64,000 nucleotides of DNA. Origin: Streptomyces sp. SAJ15. GTDB taxonomy: Bacteria > Actinomycetota > Actinomycetes > Streptomycetales > Streptomycetaceae. Of this stretch, positions 16,235-24,325 are shown piece by piece (the first letter of the stretch is position 1; every line of letters begins with the position of its first letter). Under the pieces are notes generated by a model that ran no database searches, was not told the DNA's origin, and saw only the letters and a program-made list of their open reading frames with translations. The DNA is taken from contig NZ_NISY01000013.1 of the NCBI RefSeq assembly GCF_007595705.1, positions 1-64,000 of the forward strand. The letters are read 5' to 3'. The position numbers were made by a program, and so were the translations under genes.

Positions 16235-18328
16235 ATGGCTGAACGGCGAGCGACGTCGGCCGCCGAGTCGGTGCCGGACGACTGGCCCGCCCGCCCGGAA
16301 CTGAGCCTGGCCCTCAACCGCATGGGCTGCTTCGACTGGGACCTCGACAGCGGCCTGATGTATGTGGACCCGCCCGCGCTCGGGGTGCTCGGCATGACCG
16401 CGGACCAGTACGACGGGCATCCGTCCTCCCTCGGCCGTACCCTGCCCACCACCGAGACCGCCCGGCTGGACGCCGTGGTCTCCCAGGCCCTCAAGGACGG
16501 CAGCGAGCGCTACAGCACCTACATCCGGGTCCGACACGAGGACGGCGAGCAGAGCTGGGTGCACACCCAGGCCACCATCCAGCGGGACGGGACGGGGCGG
16601 CCGTACCGGATCATCGGGATCTTCCGCGACGCCCCCGGCGAGCCCGGCGGCGAGTCCGGGCGCCCGGACCTGGCCGAGGAGCGCATCCGGGTGACCAGCG
16701 TCGTGGAGCGGGTCACCGCCATCCTCGCGCACGCCAGGACCGTGCCCGACGTCATCGACGTGCTCAACGACGCCCGTGCCCTCGGCCACCTGGGCCTCGC
16801 CAGCGTGATCCTCGGCCTGGTCGAGGGCGGCCGCATCCACATCGTCGCCGAGGGGCAGCTGGGACAGCCCATCCCGGAGTTCGACTGGACCGGGATCGAC
16901 GACCCGTTCCCGATGAGCGAGGTGGTGCGGACCCTCAAGCCCCGGTTCATCGAGACCCGCCAGGACTTCGCCACCAGCTACCCCGTCCTGTGGCCGCACC
17001 TGGATCCGCTGGGCGTCTCCCGCGCCGCCTATCTGCCGCTGATCGCCCAGGGCCGCCCGATCGCCACCCTGGGCCTGCTCTACAAGGACAAGGAGGGCTT
17101 CGGCGCCGAGGAGCGCAACCTCATCGTCACCCTCGGCACCAGCATCGCCCAGGGCCTGCAACGCGCCATGCTCTTCGAACAGGAGCACGACCTGGCCGAG
17201 GGGCTCCAGCAGGCCATGCTGCCACGCCGCATCCCGGCCATCCCCGGCACCCATATCGCCGTCCGCTACCGCTCCGCCCGCATCGGACGCGACATCGGCG
17301 GCGACTGGTACGACGTCATCCCCCTGCCCGGCGGCCGGGTCGGGGTCGCCGTCGGGGACGTCCAGGGCCACGACACCCACGCCTCCGCCGTCATGGGCCA
17401 GCTCCGCATCGTGCTGCGGGCCTACGCCGCCGAGGGACACAGCCCCTCCACCGTCATGGCCCGGGCTTCGATCTTCCTCCACGAGCTGGACACCGACCGC
17501 TTCGCCACCTGCGCCTACGGCGAGGTCGACCCGCCCACCGGGATGGTGCACCTGGTGCGCGCCGGCCATATCGACCCGCTGCTGCGCCACACCGACGGCA
17601 CCTGCCGCCGGCTGCCGCTGGCCGGTGGGCTGCCGCTGGGCCTGTCCGCCGAGTTCCGCCGTCTGGAGTACCCCGTCACCACCGTGGAGCTGGACCCCGG
17701 CGAGACCCTGCTGATGTGCACCGACGGGCTGGTCGAGGTGCCCGGAGCGGACCTGGACGACGGCATCCAGCAGCTCACCCAGATCGTCCGCGACGGCCCC
17801 TACGACATCCAGCAGCTCGCAGAGAAGCTCTGCGCCGTCGTGGAGGACCGCGGCGGCGAGGACGACATGGCGCTGCTGCTGCTGCGCCGCCGCGGTACCG
17901 ATGTGCCGCAGTCCAGCGGCAAGCTCCAGCAGCACGTCGCCCAGGGCGACCCGGACGCGCTCTCCTCGGCCCGGCACATGATCCGCGCGGCGCTCCGAGC
18001 CTGGGGCGCCGGCGAGCGCTCGGACGACATCGAGCTGGTCGCCGACGAGTTGATGACCAACGCGCTGCTCCACACGGACGGCCCCGGGGTCGTGACGGTC
18101 CGGATGCTCACCGGCTACGAACGCCGGCTCCGGGTCGAGGTCGAGGACACCTCCAGCGCCCTGCCCCGCCGCCGTGAGGCCGGGGAGTCCGGGGTGTCCG
18201 GGCGCGGGCTGCTCCTGGTGGACCGGCTGGCCGACGTGTGGGGCGTGGAGTCGCGCGGCGGCGGGAAGGTGGTGTGGTGCGAGTTCGTCTGCCCGCCGCG
18301 CGCCGCCGGCCAGACGTCGCGTCCCTAG
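16235..18328 (+). CDS. PAS-GAF-SpoIIE (PP2C) phosphatase with HATPase domain
   Basis: This 697-aa regulator has a PAS fold (about residues 20-130, NRMGCFDWDLDSGLMYVD), a GAF domain (about 150-310) and a SpoIIE-type PP2C phosphatase domain (about 325-545: GRDIGGDWYDVIPLPGGRVG, GDVQGHD, LLMCTDGLVE, GEDDMALL). A C-terminal RsbW-like ATPase domain follows (about 570-690: ELVADELMTNALLHT, GRGLLLVDRLAD). Such proteins control anti-anti-sigma/anti-sigma partner switching. Combining phosphatase and kinase-like domains in one chain is common in Streptomyces. ATG 16235 is preferred; a GTG at 16184 would add 17 residues. Confidence 0.9.
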   Translation: MAERRATSAAESVPDDWPARPELSLALNRMGCFDWDLDSGLMYVDPPALGVLGMTADQYDGHPSSLGRTLPTTETARLDAVVSQALKDGSERYSTYIRVRHEDGEQSWVHTQATIQRDGTGRPYRIIGIFRDAPGEPGGESGRPDLAEERIRVTSVVERVTAILAHARTVPDVIDVLNDARALGHLGLASVILGLVEGGRIHIVAEGQLGQPIPEFDWTGIDDPFPMSEVVRTLKPRFIETRQDFATSYPVLWPHLDPLGVSRAAYLPLIAQGRPIATLGLLYKDKEGFGAEERNLIVTLGTSIAQGLQRAMLFEQEHDLAEGLQQAMLPRRIPAIPGTHIAVRYRSARIGRDIGGDWYDVIPLPGGRVGVAVGDVQGHDTHASAVMGQLRIVLRAYAAEGHSPSTVMARASIFLHELDTDRFATCAYGEVDPPTGMVHLVRAGHIDPLLRHTDGTCRRLPLAGGLPLGLSAEFRRLEYPVTTVELDPGETLLMCTDGLVEVPGADLDDGIQQLTQIVRDGPYDIQQLAEKLCAVVEDRGGEDDMALLLLRRRGTDVPQSSGKLQQHVAQGDPDALSSARHMIRAALRAWGAGERSDDIELVADELMTNALLHTDGPGVVTVRMLTGYERRLRVEVEDTSSALPRRREAGESGVSGRGLLLVDRLADVWGVESRGGGKVVWCEFVCPPRAAGQTSRP

Positions 18329-18432
18329 CCCGGGCGCGCCCCGGGCGGCGTGGACCGGCCCTGGACGCACGGACATTCCGCTGAGCGTTTCGACGATGGT
18401 CGGGCACGGCCGGCGGCGGTTGACTCGTCGCC

Positions 18433-19251
18433 ATGACCGACAAGCCGATCGTTGTTCTCGGCGGCACCGGCAAGACCGGCCGCCGCGTGGCCTCCCAGCT
18501 CCAGGAGCGGGGCCACCTGATCCGTGTCGCCTCGCGCTCCAGCGCGCACCGCTTCGACTGGTACGACCGGTCCACCTGGGCCGCCGTGCTCGACGGCGCG
18601 GCCGCGGTCTACGTGGTGGACTCCGAGAGCCCCGACGCGGCCGAGCAGCTGCGTGACTTCGGGGCGCTCGCCGCCGAACGGGGCGTGGAGCGCCTGGTCT
18701 ACCTCTCCGTGCGCGGCGGAGAGCAGGCCGGCGACCAGGACCTGCTGTCCAAGGAGGCCATCGTGAAGGAGGCCGGACCGACCTGGACCATCCTGCGACC
18801 CAGCTGGTTCGCGCAGAACTTCGGCGAGCTGTTCATCCTGGCCGACGGGGTGGCCGCGGGAGAGCTGCGCCTGCCGACCGGCGACGGTCGGGAACCGTTC
18901 GTCGACGCCGAGGAGATCGCGGCGGTGGCGGTCGCGGCCCTCACCGAGGACGGCCACGGCGGGCAGACGTACGAGCTGTCCGGGCCGCGGTCGCTCTCCT
19001 TCGGCGAGGCGGTCGCGGAGATCGCCGAGGCCACCGGCCGGGAGATCCGTTATGTGCCGCTCACCGAGGAGGAGTACGCGGCCGAGCTCACCGCCCAGGG
19101 CCTCCCGCCGGAGGTGGTCACGCTGCTGAACGAGCTGTTCCGACGGGTCCGGGAGAACCGTGACGACCATCTGTCCGACGGCGTCCAGCGCGTTCTCGGT
19201 CGCGAACCCGCCGACTTCGCCACGTACGTCCAGCGCACCCGCTTCTTCTGA
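18433..19251 (+). CDS. NmrA-like NAD(P)-binding protein
   Basis: This 272-aa atypical short-chain dehydrogenase starts with the Rossmann motif VLGGTGKTGRRVASQL. It continues with LVYLSVRG, TWTILRPSWFAQNF and FVDAEEIAAVAVAAL, typical of NmrA/ergot-biosynthesis-like NAD(P)H-binding proteins. The classical YxxxK is absent, so it may be a redox sensor or a reductase with an unknown small substrate. ATG at 18433. It is followed by a dispersed repeat and a terminator hairpin. Confidence 0.85.
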   Translation: MTDKPIVVLGGTGKTGRRVASQLQERGHLIRVASRSSAHRFDWYDRSTWAAVLDGAAAVYVVDSESPDAAEQLRDFGALAAERGVERLVYLSVRGGEQAGDQDLLSKEAIVKEAGPTWTILRPSWFAQNFGELFILADGVAAGELRLPTGDGREPFVDAEEIAAVAVAALTEDGHGGQTYELSGPRSLSFGEAVAEIAEATGREIRYVPLTEEEYAAELTAQGLPPEVVTLLNELFRRVRENRDDHLSDGVQRVLGREPADFATYVQRTRFF

Positions 19252-19287
19252 GGGCACGGTTCGCCTATGGGCACCATGGCCGAGCCC

Positions 19288-19461
19288 GCCTCACGGCTGC
19301 GGACGCACTCCGTCCCGTACGGACCGGCGAGTGAGCCGAAGGGCGCGCGGCTGCCGAAAGGGAGAGCGCGCGGAGCCTGTGAGGAACGAGCAGGCGAGCA
19401 CGGTCGACCGTCGGCAGTCGCACAGAGCGCCCGGAGGCGAACCGAGCCCTGAAAAAAGGGG
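19288..19461 (+). repeat. dispersed 174-bp intergenic repeat, copy A
   Basis: This segment is about 95% identical by eye to the reverse complement of 50441-50615, with roughly eight substitutions and one single-base indel. It starts GCCTCACGGCTGCGGACGCA and ends in AAAAAAGGGG. The indel and the clustered substitutions do not preserve a reading frame, which argues against a protein. It contains local inverted repeats (for example GCCTG...CAGGC and CGCGCG...CGCGCG), so a structured RNA or a small mobile/REP-like element is possible. Confidence 0.85.
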
Positions 19462-19462
19462 C

Positions 19463-19495
19463 TGGCGGCACGGTAGCAGGGATTCCGTGCCGCCA
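19463..19495 (+). terminator. terminator after NmrA-like gene and repeat A
   Basis: An 11-bp perfect stem (TGGCGGCACGG with CCGTGCCGCCA) with an 11-base loop, followed by T-rich sequence. It lies immediately after the A-tract end of repeat A. Confidence 0.7.
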
Positions 19496-19596
19496 TCGTT
19501 GTTTGCTCATTCGGTGACCAACCCTCACCGGCACCGCCGCACCCGGCGCTAGCGTCCCTTCGCATCCCATCCGGCAGCGAAGAGGAGGACAGCCCC

Positions 19597-20274
19597 GTGC
19601 TATCCGGCGTGCGGCGTTTCGTCTCCGGCAGATCGACCGCGTCCCGCTACGCGCTCGCCACCACCCTGGTGGTGGGTGCGTTGGCGGCGACGCTCGTGGC
19701 CCTGCTGATCCCCGTGCAGTCCTTCGGCGGCGGCGGAGGCACCGGCGCCGCCACCGCGCCCGCCGGGCAGGCGAGCGAGGACGACGGGCGGGGGGTCATG
19801 AGCACCCAGTACGGGCCGCTCACCCCCCTGGACCGGGAGTTCGTCCGCAAGGTGCGACTGGCGGGGCTGTGGGAGCTGCCCGCGGGACGCCAGGCGCAGC
19901 AACGCGGCAGCACCAGGGCGGTCAAGGTCGCCGGGGAACACCTCGTCGAGGGCCACACCGAACTCGACCGGATGGTGATCCAGGTCGGCGGCGCCGTCGG
20001 CGTCGACCTGGCCAACCAGCCCAGCGAGCAGCAGCAGGAGTGGCTCCGACAGCTGGAGGAGGCCAGCGGCCGGGAGTACGAGCGGCTCTTCGCCAACCTA
20101 CTGCGCCGGGCGCACGGCAAGGTCTTCAACCTCGTGGCGCAGGTGCGTGCCAACACGCGCAACTCCATGGTCCGATCCCTGGCCACCCGCGCCAACACGA
20201 TCGTCCTCGACCACATCACGGTGCTCGAAGAGACCGGGCTTGTCGACTTCGACGCGCTGAACGACACCCGATGA
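19597..20274 (+). CDS. DUF4142 domain membrane-anchored/secreted protein
   Basis: A 225-aa protein with an N-terminal hydrophobic segment (about residues 17-43), a glycine-rich linker and a four-helix DUF4142 domain. The domain contains LTPLDREFVRKVRLAGLWEL, QQRGSTRAVKVAGEHLVEGH and LDRMVIQVGG. DUF4142 is a ferritin-like helical bundle of unknown function found in exported proteins. GTG start with AGGAGGAC upstream. Its stop overlaps the DUF1996 gene start (ATGA), so the two are co-translated. Confidence 0.9.
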   Translation: MLSGVRRFVSGRSTASRYALATTLVVGALAATLVALLIPVQSFGGGGGTGAATAPAGQASEDDGRGVMSTQYGPLTPLDREFVRKVRLAGLWELPAGRQAQQRGSTRAVKVAGEHLVEGHTELDRMVIQVGGAVGVDLANQPSEQQQEWLRQLEEASGREYERLFANLLRRAHGKVFNLVAQVRANTRNSMVRSLATRANTIVLDHITVLEETGLVDFDALNDTR

Positions 20275-21728
20275 CGAAGCGAAGTGAGCTGATGAGAGAA
20301 CAGAGCCATAAACGCGCGCGGTTCGCCCGCCCCTATGTGGTGCTGGCCTCGGTGCTGGCGCTGGGCGCCGGCGGCGTCGCCGTCATCGCGGCGAACGCCT
20401 CGGCCGGAAACTCCTCGCCACCGGAGGCAGGGCGCGACACCGGGGGCGCGAACACCCGACAGCGCGCCCAGACCATCGACTGCCCCGACGTGGGGGACCG
20501 GCTGCGGGACGTCCCCGCCGCCTCCCGCCGGACGGTCGACCGCAATCTCGCCCAGCTCGATGTGCAGGTCGCCGACGCCTACCGGCGACTGACCTCCGGG
20601 CGGGCCGCCGGCGGCACCGTGCTCACCGAGCTGAAGGACAAGCGCGGCGCCACCATCGGCCGGATCGTCAACGCGCTGCGCGCCGCCTCCGTGGACACCT
20701 CCGGGTTGACGAGGATGAGCGGCTGCCAGGTGAAGTGGGACACGGTGCGCACCACCGGTCAGACGGGCGGCCAAGGGCCGGGCCAGGGCGCTCCGGGCCA
20801 GGACCAGGGGCAGGGCGCTCCCGACCAGGGCCAGGGCCAACAGGGCCAGGGCTCCTCGCGCGACGACTTCGTCGACATCAGGAACGTCCGGCCCAACGTG
20901 AACGAGCCCGGATTCCGGCGCGACGGCTCCACCGGCACGTTCACCTCGGAGTGCGGCCGCAACGAGAACGGCAGGTTCAACTCCGACAACGTCATCGTCG
21001 CCCCCGGGGTGAGCAACGGAGCCCACCACATGCACGACTACGTGGGCAACGACTCCACCGACGGCTTCTCCACCAACGAGAGCCTGGCCGCGGCCGGCAC
21101 CACCTGCGGCAACGGCGACCAGTCCACCTACTACTGGCCGGTGCTACGGGTGCGCGACGGTCGCCAGGAGCGGGACGTCAACGCGCCCGGCGGCGGCATC
21201 GAGGGCAACGTCGGCACCATCCTCACCCCCTCCGAGGTGTCCATCGAGTTCCGCGGCAGCCCGGTCAGCCGGGTCACGCCGATGCCGCGCTTCCTGCGCA
21301 TCATCACCGGCGACGCCAAGTCGTTCACCAACGGCACCGCGAACGCCAACGCGTCCTGGACCTGCACCGGCTTCGAGAACCGCGAGCTGACGGACAAGTA
21401 CCCGATCTGCCCCGGCGGCAGCAAGGTGGTGCGCACCTTCCGCTTCCAGAGCTGTTGGGACGGCCGGAACATCGACAGCGCCAACCATCGCACCCATGTC
21501 GCCTTCGCCGACGACAACGGCGTCTGCCCCCAGGGCTTCCGGGCGATCCCGCAGCTGGTGCAGCGGATCACCTATGACGTCCCGGGCGGCGCCGTCTTCG
21601 CCGTCGACAGCTTTCCCGAACAGTTGCACAAGCCCGTGACCGACCACGGCGACTTCATCAACGTGATGTCGAACCGCCTGATGGCGCGCGCGGCGGGGTG
21701 CATCAACAGCGGCCGCGACTGCGGCTGA
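20271..21728 (+). CDS. DUF1996 domain secreted protein
   Basis: A 485-aa exported protein with an N-terminal membrane/signal helix (PYVVLASVLALGAGGVAVIAA), a helical region (about 65-155) and a Q/G-rich linker of near-repeats (GQGAPGQDQGQGAPDQGQ). A C-terminal DUF1996 domain follows, with the family's HHMHDYVGN, CSxxC-like cysteines, PMPRFLRIITGDAK, CWDGRNIDSANHRTHVA and DFINVMSNRLM. DUF1996 occurs in fungal and actinobacterial wall-associated proteins; the activity is not established. It is coupled to the DUF4142 gene by a 4-bp overlap, suggesting a shared envelope role. Confidence 0.9.
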   Translation: MTKRSELMREQSHKRARFARPYVVLASVLALGAGGVAVIAANASAGNSSPPEAGRDTGGANTRQRAQTIDCPDVGDRLRDVPAASRRTVDRNLAQLDVQVADAYRRLTSGRAAGGTVLTELKDKRGATIGRIVNALRAASVDTSGLTRMSGCQVKWDTVRTTGQTGGQGPGQGAPGQDQGQGAPDQGQGQQGQGSSRDDFVDIRNVRPNVNEPGFRRDGSTGTFTSECGRNENGRFNSDNVIVAPGVSNGAHHMHDYVGNDSTDGFSTNESLAAAGTTCGNGDQSTYYWPVLRVRDGRQERDVNAPGGGIEGNVGTILTPSEVSIEFRGSPVSRVTPMPRFLRIITGDAKSFTNGTANANASWTCTGFENRELTDKYPICPGGSKVVRTFRFQSCWDGRNIDSANHRTHVAFADDNGVCPQGFRAIPQLVQRITYDVPGGAVFAVDSFPEQLHKPVTDHGDFINVMSNRLMARAAGCINSGRDCG

Positions 21729-21794
21729 TCCAAGGGAGAGCCGGCTACGGAAACGGCGGACCACCCACACGGAAACAGAGAGGAGGTCACACAA

Positions 21795-21827
21795 GCGGCG
21801 GCCCCGGCGCGATGCCGGGGCCGCCGC
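21795..21827. terminator. bidirectional terminator between DUF1996 and PucR-like genes
   Basis: A perfect 14-bp stem (GCGGCGGCCCCGGC with its complement) and a 5-base GCGAT loop between converging genes. Confidence 0.85.
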
Positions 21828-21840
21828 GTCACCGTCCGCC

Positions 21841-23037
21841 CTACAAGCCGTTGACCCGGGCCTCACGTGCGACACCCAGGCTAAGCCGGCCACCCGCCAT
21901 GCCTCCCACGGTGCCGGCCACGCTCCCCGTCACGCCGCGCGCCTTGCGCGCCATACGGGAGCGATGCCGACGCACCTGCGCCATCAGCCGCCGGCTGCGC
22001 AGGGCCAGCTCCAGCTCGAACCGGGTCCTGGGGTCGCGCAGCCCCGGACCGAAGAGCTTCTCGATCTGCCGCAGCCGATAGCGCACGGTCTGCGGATGCA
22101 CGTGGAGCGCCTTGGCCGCCTCTGGCGCGCCGCCGCCCTCCAGCCAGGCGAGCAGGGTCTCCTCCAGCCGTTCGCTCTGGCGGGGGGTCAGCCCCGCCAG
22201 CGGCTGGAGCCAGCGCGTGGCCAGCGCCCTGGCCAGGGACTCGTCCTGCAACAGCAACAGGGTCGACAGGTGGTCGTCGACGAAGACCACACGGGCCTCG
22301 GGGCCGCCGCTCTGCGGGGTCAGGCTCAGCAGCCGCCGCGCCCAGCGCAGCGAGGCGCCGGCGTCGTAGAGCGGGACGGTGTGCCCGACGGCCGCGGTGC
22401 GGCCGCGCAGCGCGGACTCCAGGGTGAGCCGTGCCTCCGCATCGGGGTCGGGGACGAGCAGGCAGGGCCGGTTCTCCACCATCCCGACAAGGTTGTCACC
22501 CAGCGCGGCGGTGAGCCGCGGCAGCTCGCCGGGTGCGGCGAGGGCGACGGCGAGGACCGTGTCGGGCAGCGGCCACCGGGCGGCGTGCGCCAGTTGCGGC
22601 AGCGACCGCTCGCCGGCGGAGGCGGGATCCCGGGTCAGCGCCTCGAACAGGTCCTGGCGCGCCCGGTCGGCCGGATCGGCGACCGACGGGGCGGCACGGA
22701 GGGGGGTCACCGGGGTCACGGTAGTGACCGCGGCGACGGGCGCCAGGGGCACCGGCCGCACATGACCGCGCGGGTTTACGCGCGTCGACGTATGGTCAGA
22801 AACGGTCATGGGCCGGTCATCGGGCGCCTCGCGCAGCCCGAGAGCCAGCAACAGGGCCTGTTCGACGATCCGTTGGGCCTCTTCAGGGGACGTTTCCGCC
22901 AGAAAAGCGGGAAAGCCTGGCTTTGCACTCCGAAGTGCGTCTGTGACCGATTCCGCGAAAGATGGGATTTCACTGCGGAGAACGCAGTGCCACTCGCTTT
23001 TCGGGCGCGACCACATTCGGTTGAGTAGTTCGCACAT
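21841..23037 (-). CDS. PucR/CdaR-type transcriptional regulator
   Basis: This 398-aa protein has a central GGDEF-like sensory region (about residues 165-300) and the C-terminal PucR-type helix-turn-helix (ETLLAWLEGGGAPEAAKALHV, then HPQTVRYRLRQIEKLFG), followed by a basic tail. The ATG at 23037 begins MCELLNRMWSR with GAGGT five bases upstream; longer readings run into non-conserved sequence. It is transcribed divergently from the electron-transfer genes at 23471 and may regulate them. A motif shared with the lipoprotein promoter lies in the intervening region. Confidence 0.85.
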   Translation of the reverse strand: MCELLNRMWSRPKSEWHCVLRSEIPSFAESVTDALRSAKPGFPAFLAETSPEEAQRIVEQALLLALGLREAPDDRPMTVSDHTSTRVNPRGHVRPVPLAPVAAVTTVTPVTPLRAAPSVADPADRARQDLFEALTRDPASAGERSLPQLAHAARWPLPDTVLAVALAAPGELPRLTAALGDNLVGMVENRPCLLVPDPDAEARLTLESALRGRTAAVGHTVPLYDAGASLRWARRLLSLTPQSGGPEARVVFVDDHLSTLLLLQDESLARALATRWLQPLAGLTPRQSERLEETLLAWLEGGGAPEAAKALHVHPQTVRYRLRQIEKLFGPGLRDPRTRFELELALRSRRLMAQVRRHRSRMARKARGVTGSVAGTVGGMAGGRLSLGVAREARVNGL

Positions 23038-23311
23038 TTTTACCTCGATCTGGCCGGGGCTAGAGACGCCCGGTGAAACAGGAGTTGAGGGTCCTCCTCC
23101 TGCGCCCTGATGGGCGCTCCTCAGCGCGGTCGGTGCGGGCTGCGGGATCTCCCCGCGGCCGACATCGGGTGGGGGGCAACCGAAGGTCGCGAACCGCAGA
23201 ATGCGTGCATGGGGACACCTTCCACTCTCGGGGGGTGGTCGGGATCGGCGTCCGGACCGCCCGGATGGGCATCTTCCGCAGCCGCGTGGCGCGACGACTG
23301 CGTGCGCCGAA

Positions 23312-23333
23312 GAATTTGTCACACCGCGATAAA
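23312..23333 (-). promoter_or_regulatory. candidate regulatory site (TGTGACAAATTC motif), copy 1
   Basis: On the minus strand this reads CGCGGTGTGACAAATTC preceded by TTTAT. It matches 25838-25859 at 19 of 22 positions. It lies in the 433-bp region between the PucR-like gene and the heme-b membrane gene, which otherwise shows no gene. It could be an operator or a sigma-factor promoter element. Confidence 0.35.
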
Positions 23334-23470
23334 GCTTGTGAAGCTTCTGGGTAGACCCGAGATACTTCAGCACTCCGGCCGGTGCCGCTGGGCAACTCGG
23401 CCGGCCACCCCCCGACCTGGGCGTCGAGGTCCTTGTGAAGTGCTCGGCGCCGCGCGCTCGGAAGGCTTCG

Positions 23471-24325
23471 ATGACCTTTTCCCCGACGCAGTCGCAAGTG
23501 CAAACAACAACAGAGGCATACGCACCGCCCCGCCCCCGCCGCAGGGGACGTCACGCCGGGCCGCCGCCTCGGCCCGGTGGCGGGCGACGCGCCGCCGGCC
23601 GCACCACCACGGCCCGCCGCCCCGCCCCTCCGCCGCTGGTCGGCCGCTCCGGCCCCCGCCCCGCCATGGTCGGCCTCTTCGCCGCGGCCGTGCTGCTCTC
23701 CCTGGCGGTGGCGGGTAACGCCGGCGCCTTCACCCGCTTCATGGACTTCCTCGACTTCGGCGCGGGCGTGCTGGCGCTCGTGTCGCTCAGCTCCACCGTG
23801 CTGTGGGGCCTGGTGGCCACCGATCGGCTGCTGCTCCAGTCCTCGCACCGGCTCGTCGCCCAGGCCGTCCACCGCGGCCTCGGCGTCTCCGGGCTGGGCT
23901 TCCTGGGCCTGCACATCTGGGTCAAGGTGGCCCGGGGGCAGGCCAGCGGCTCCTCCGCCGTCCTGCCGTTCACCGACAGCTCCCAGCCGGTCCTCATCGG
24001 TCTGGGCACGCTGGCCGGCTATCTGTTCGTGACGGTCGCGGTGACCGGGGCGCTGCGCAGCGCCTTCGCGCCCAAGGGGCGCTCCCAGTGGTGGCGGGCC
24101 GTGCACATGAGCGCCTACGTGGCCTGGGGCTCCGCTCTGGTGCACGGCCTCAAGTCGGGCCGCCTGGCGGCCGGTTGGGTGACCTTCGCCTACGCCCTGT
24201 GCCTGGTGGGGGTCGCCGCGCTGCTCGTCCATCGGCTGCGCGCCCGGACCGGAAGCGGTGGATCGGCGGCGCGGGCGAACGCCGCCGACCCCCGCCCCGG
24301 TGGCCGGCGCCGGTTCCGGCGGTGA
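23471..24325 (+). CDS. heme-b type transmembrane electron carrier (ferric reductase-like)
   Basis: This 284-aa protein has a proline/arginine-rich cytosolic N-terminus (about 70 residues) and six predicted helices. Two helices carry paired histidines about 13-14 residues apart (VHRGLGVSGLGFLGLHI and VHMSAYVAWGSALVH). That spacing is typical of bis-His heme b in ferric-reductase/NOX-like membrane domains. It would pass electrons across the membrane from the flavin/iron-sulfur protein encoded next (GTGA overlap). ATG 23471 has GGAAGG upstream; a GTG at 23435 is an alternative start. Confidence 0.75.
   Translation: MTFSPTQSQVQTTTEAYAPPRPRRRGRHAGPPPRPGGGRRAAGRTTTARRPAPPPLVGRSGPRPAMVGLFAAAVLLSLAVAGNAGAFTRFMDFLDFGAGVLALVSLSSTVLWGLVATDRLLLQSSHRLVAQAVHRGLGVSGLGFLGLHIWVKVARGQASGSSAVLPFTDSSQPVLIGLGTLAGYLFVTVAVTGALRSAFAPKGRSQWWRAVHMSAYVAWGSALVHGLKSGRLAAGWVTFAYALCLVGVAALLVHRLRARTGSGGSAARANAADPRPGGRRRFRR

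Noticed and set aside
19160..19552. Open frame across repeat A giving an RRVSRRARGCRKGERAEPV-like product
   Set aside because: The same frame is broken between the two repeat copies by a one-base indel, and the differences are mostly non-synonymous. The repeat is therefore treated as non-coding.
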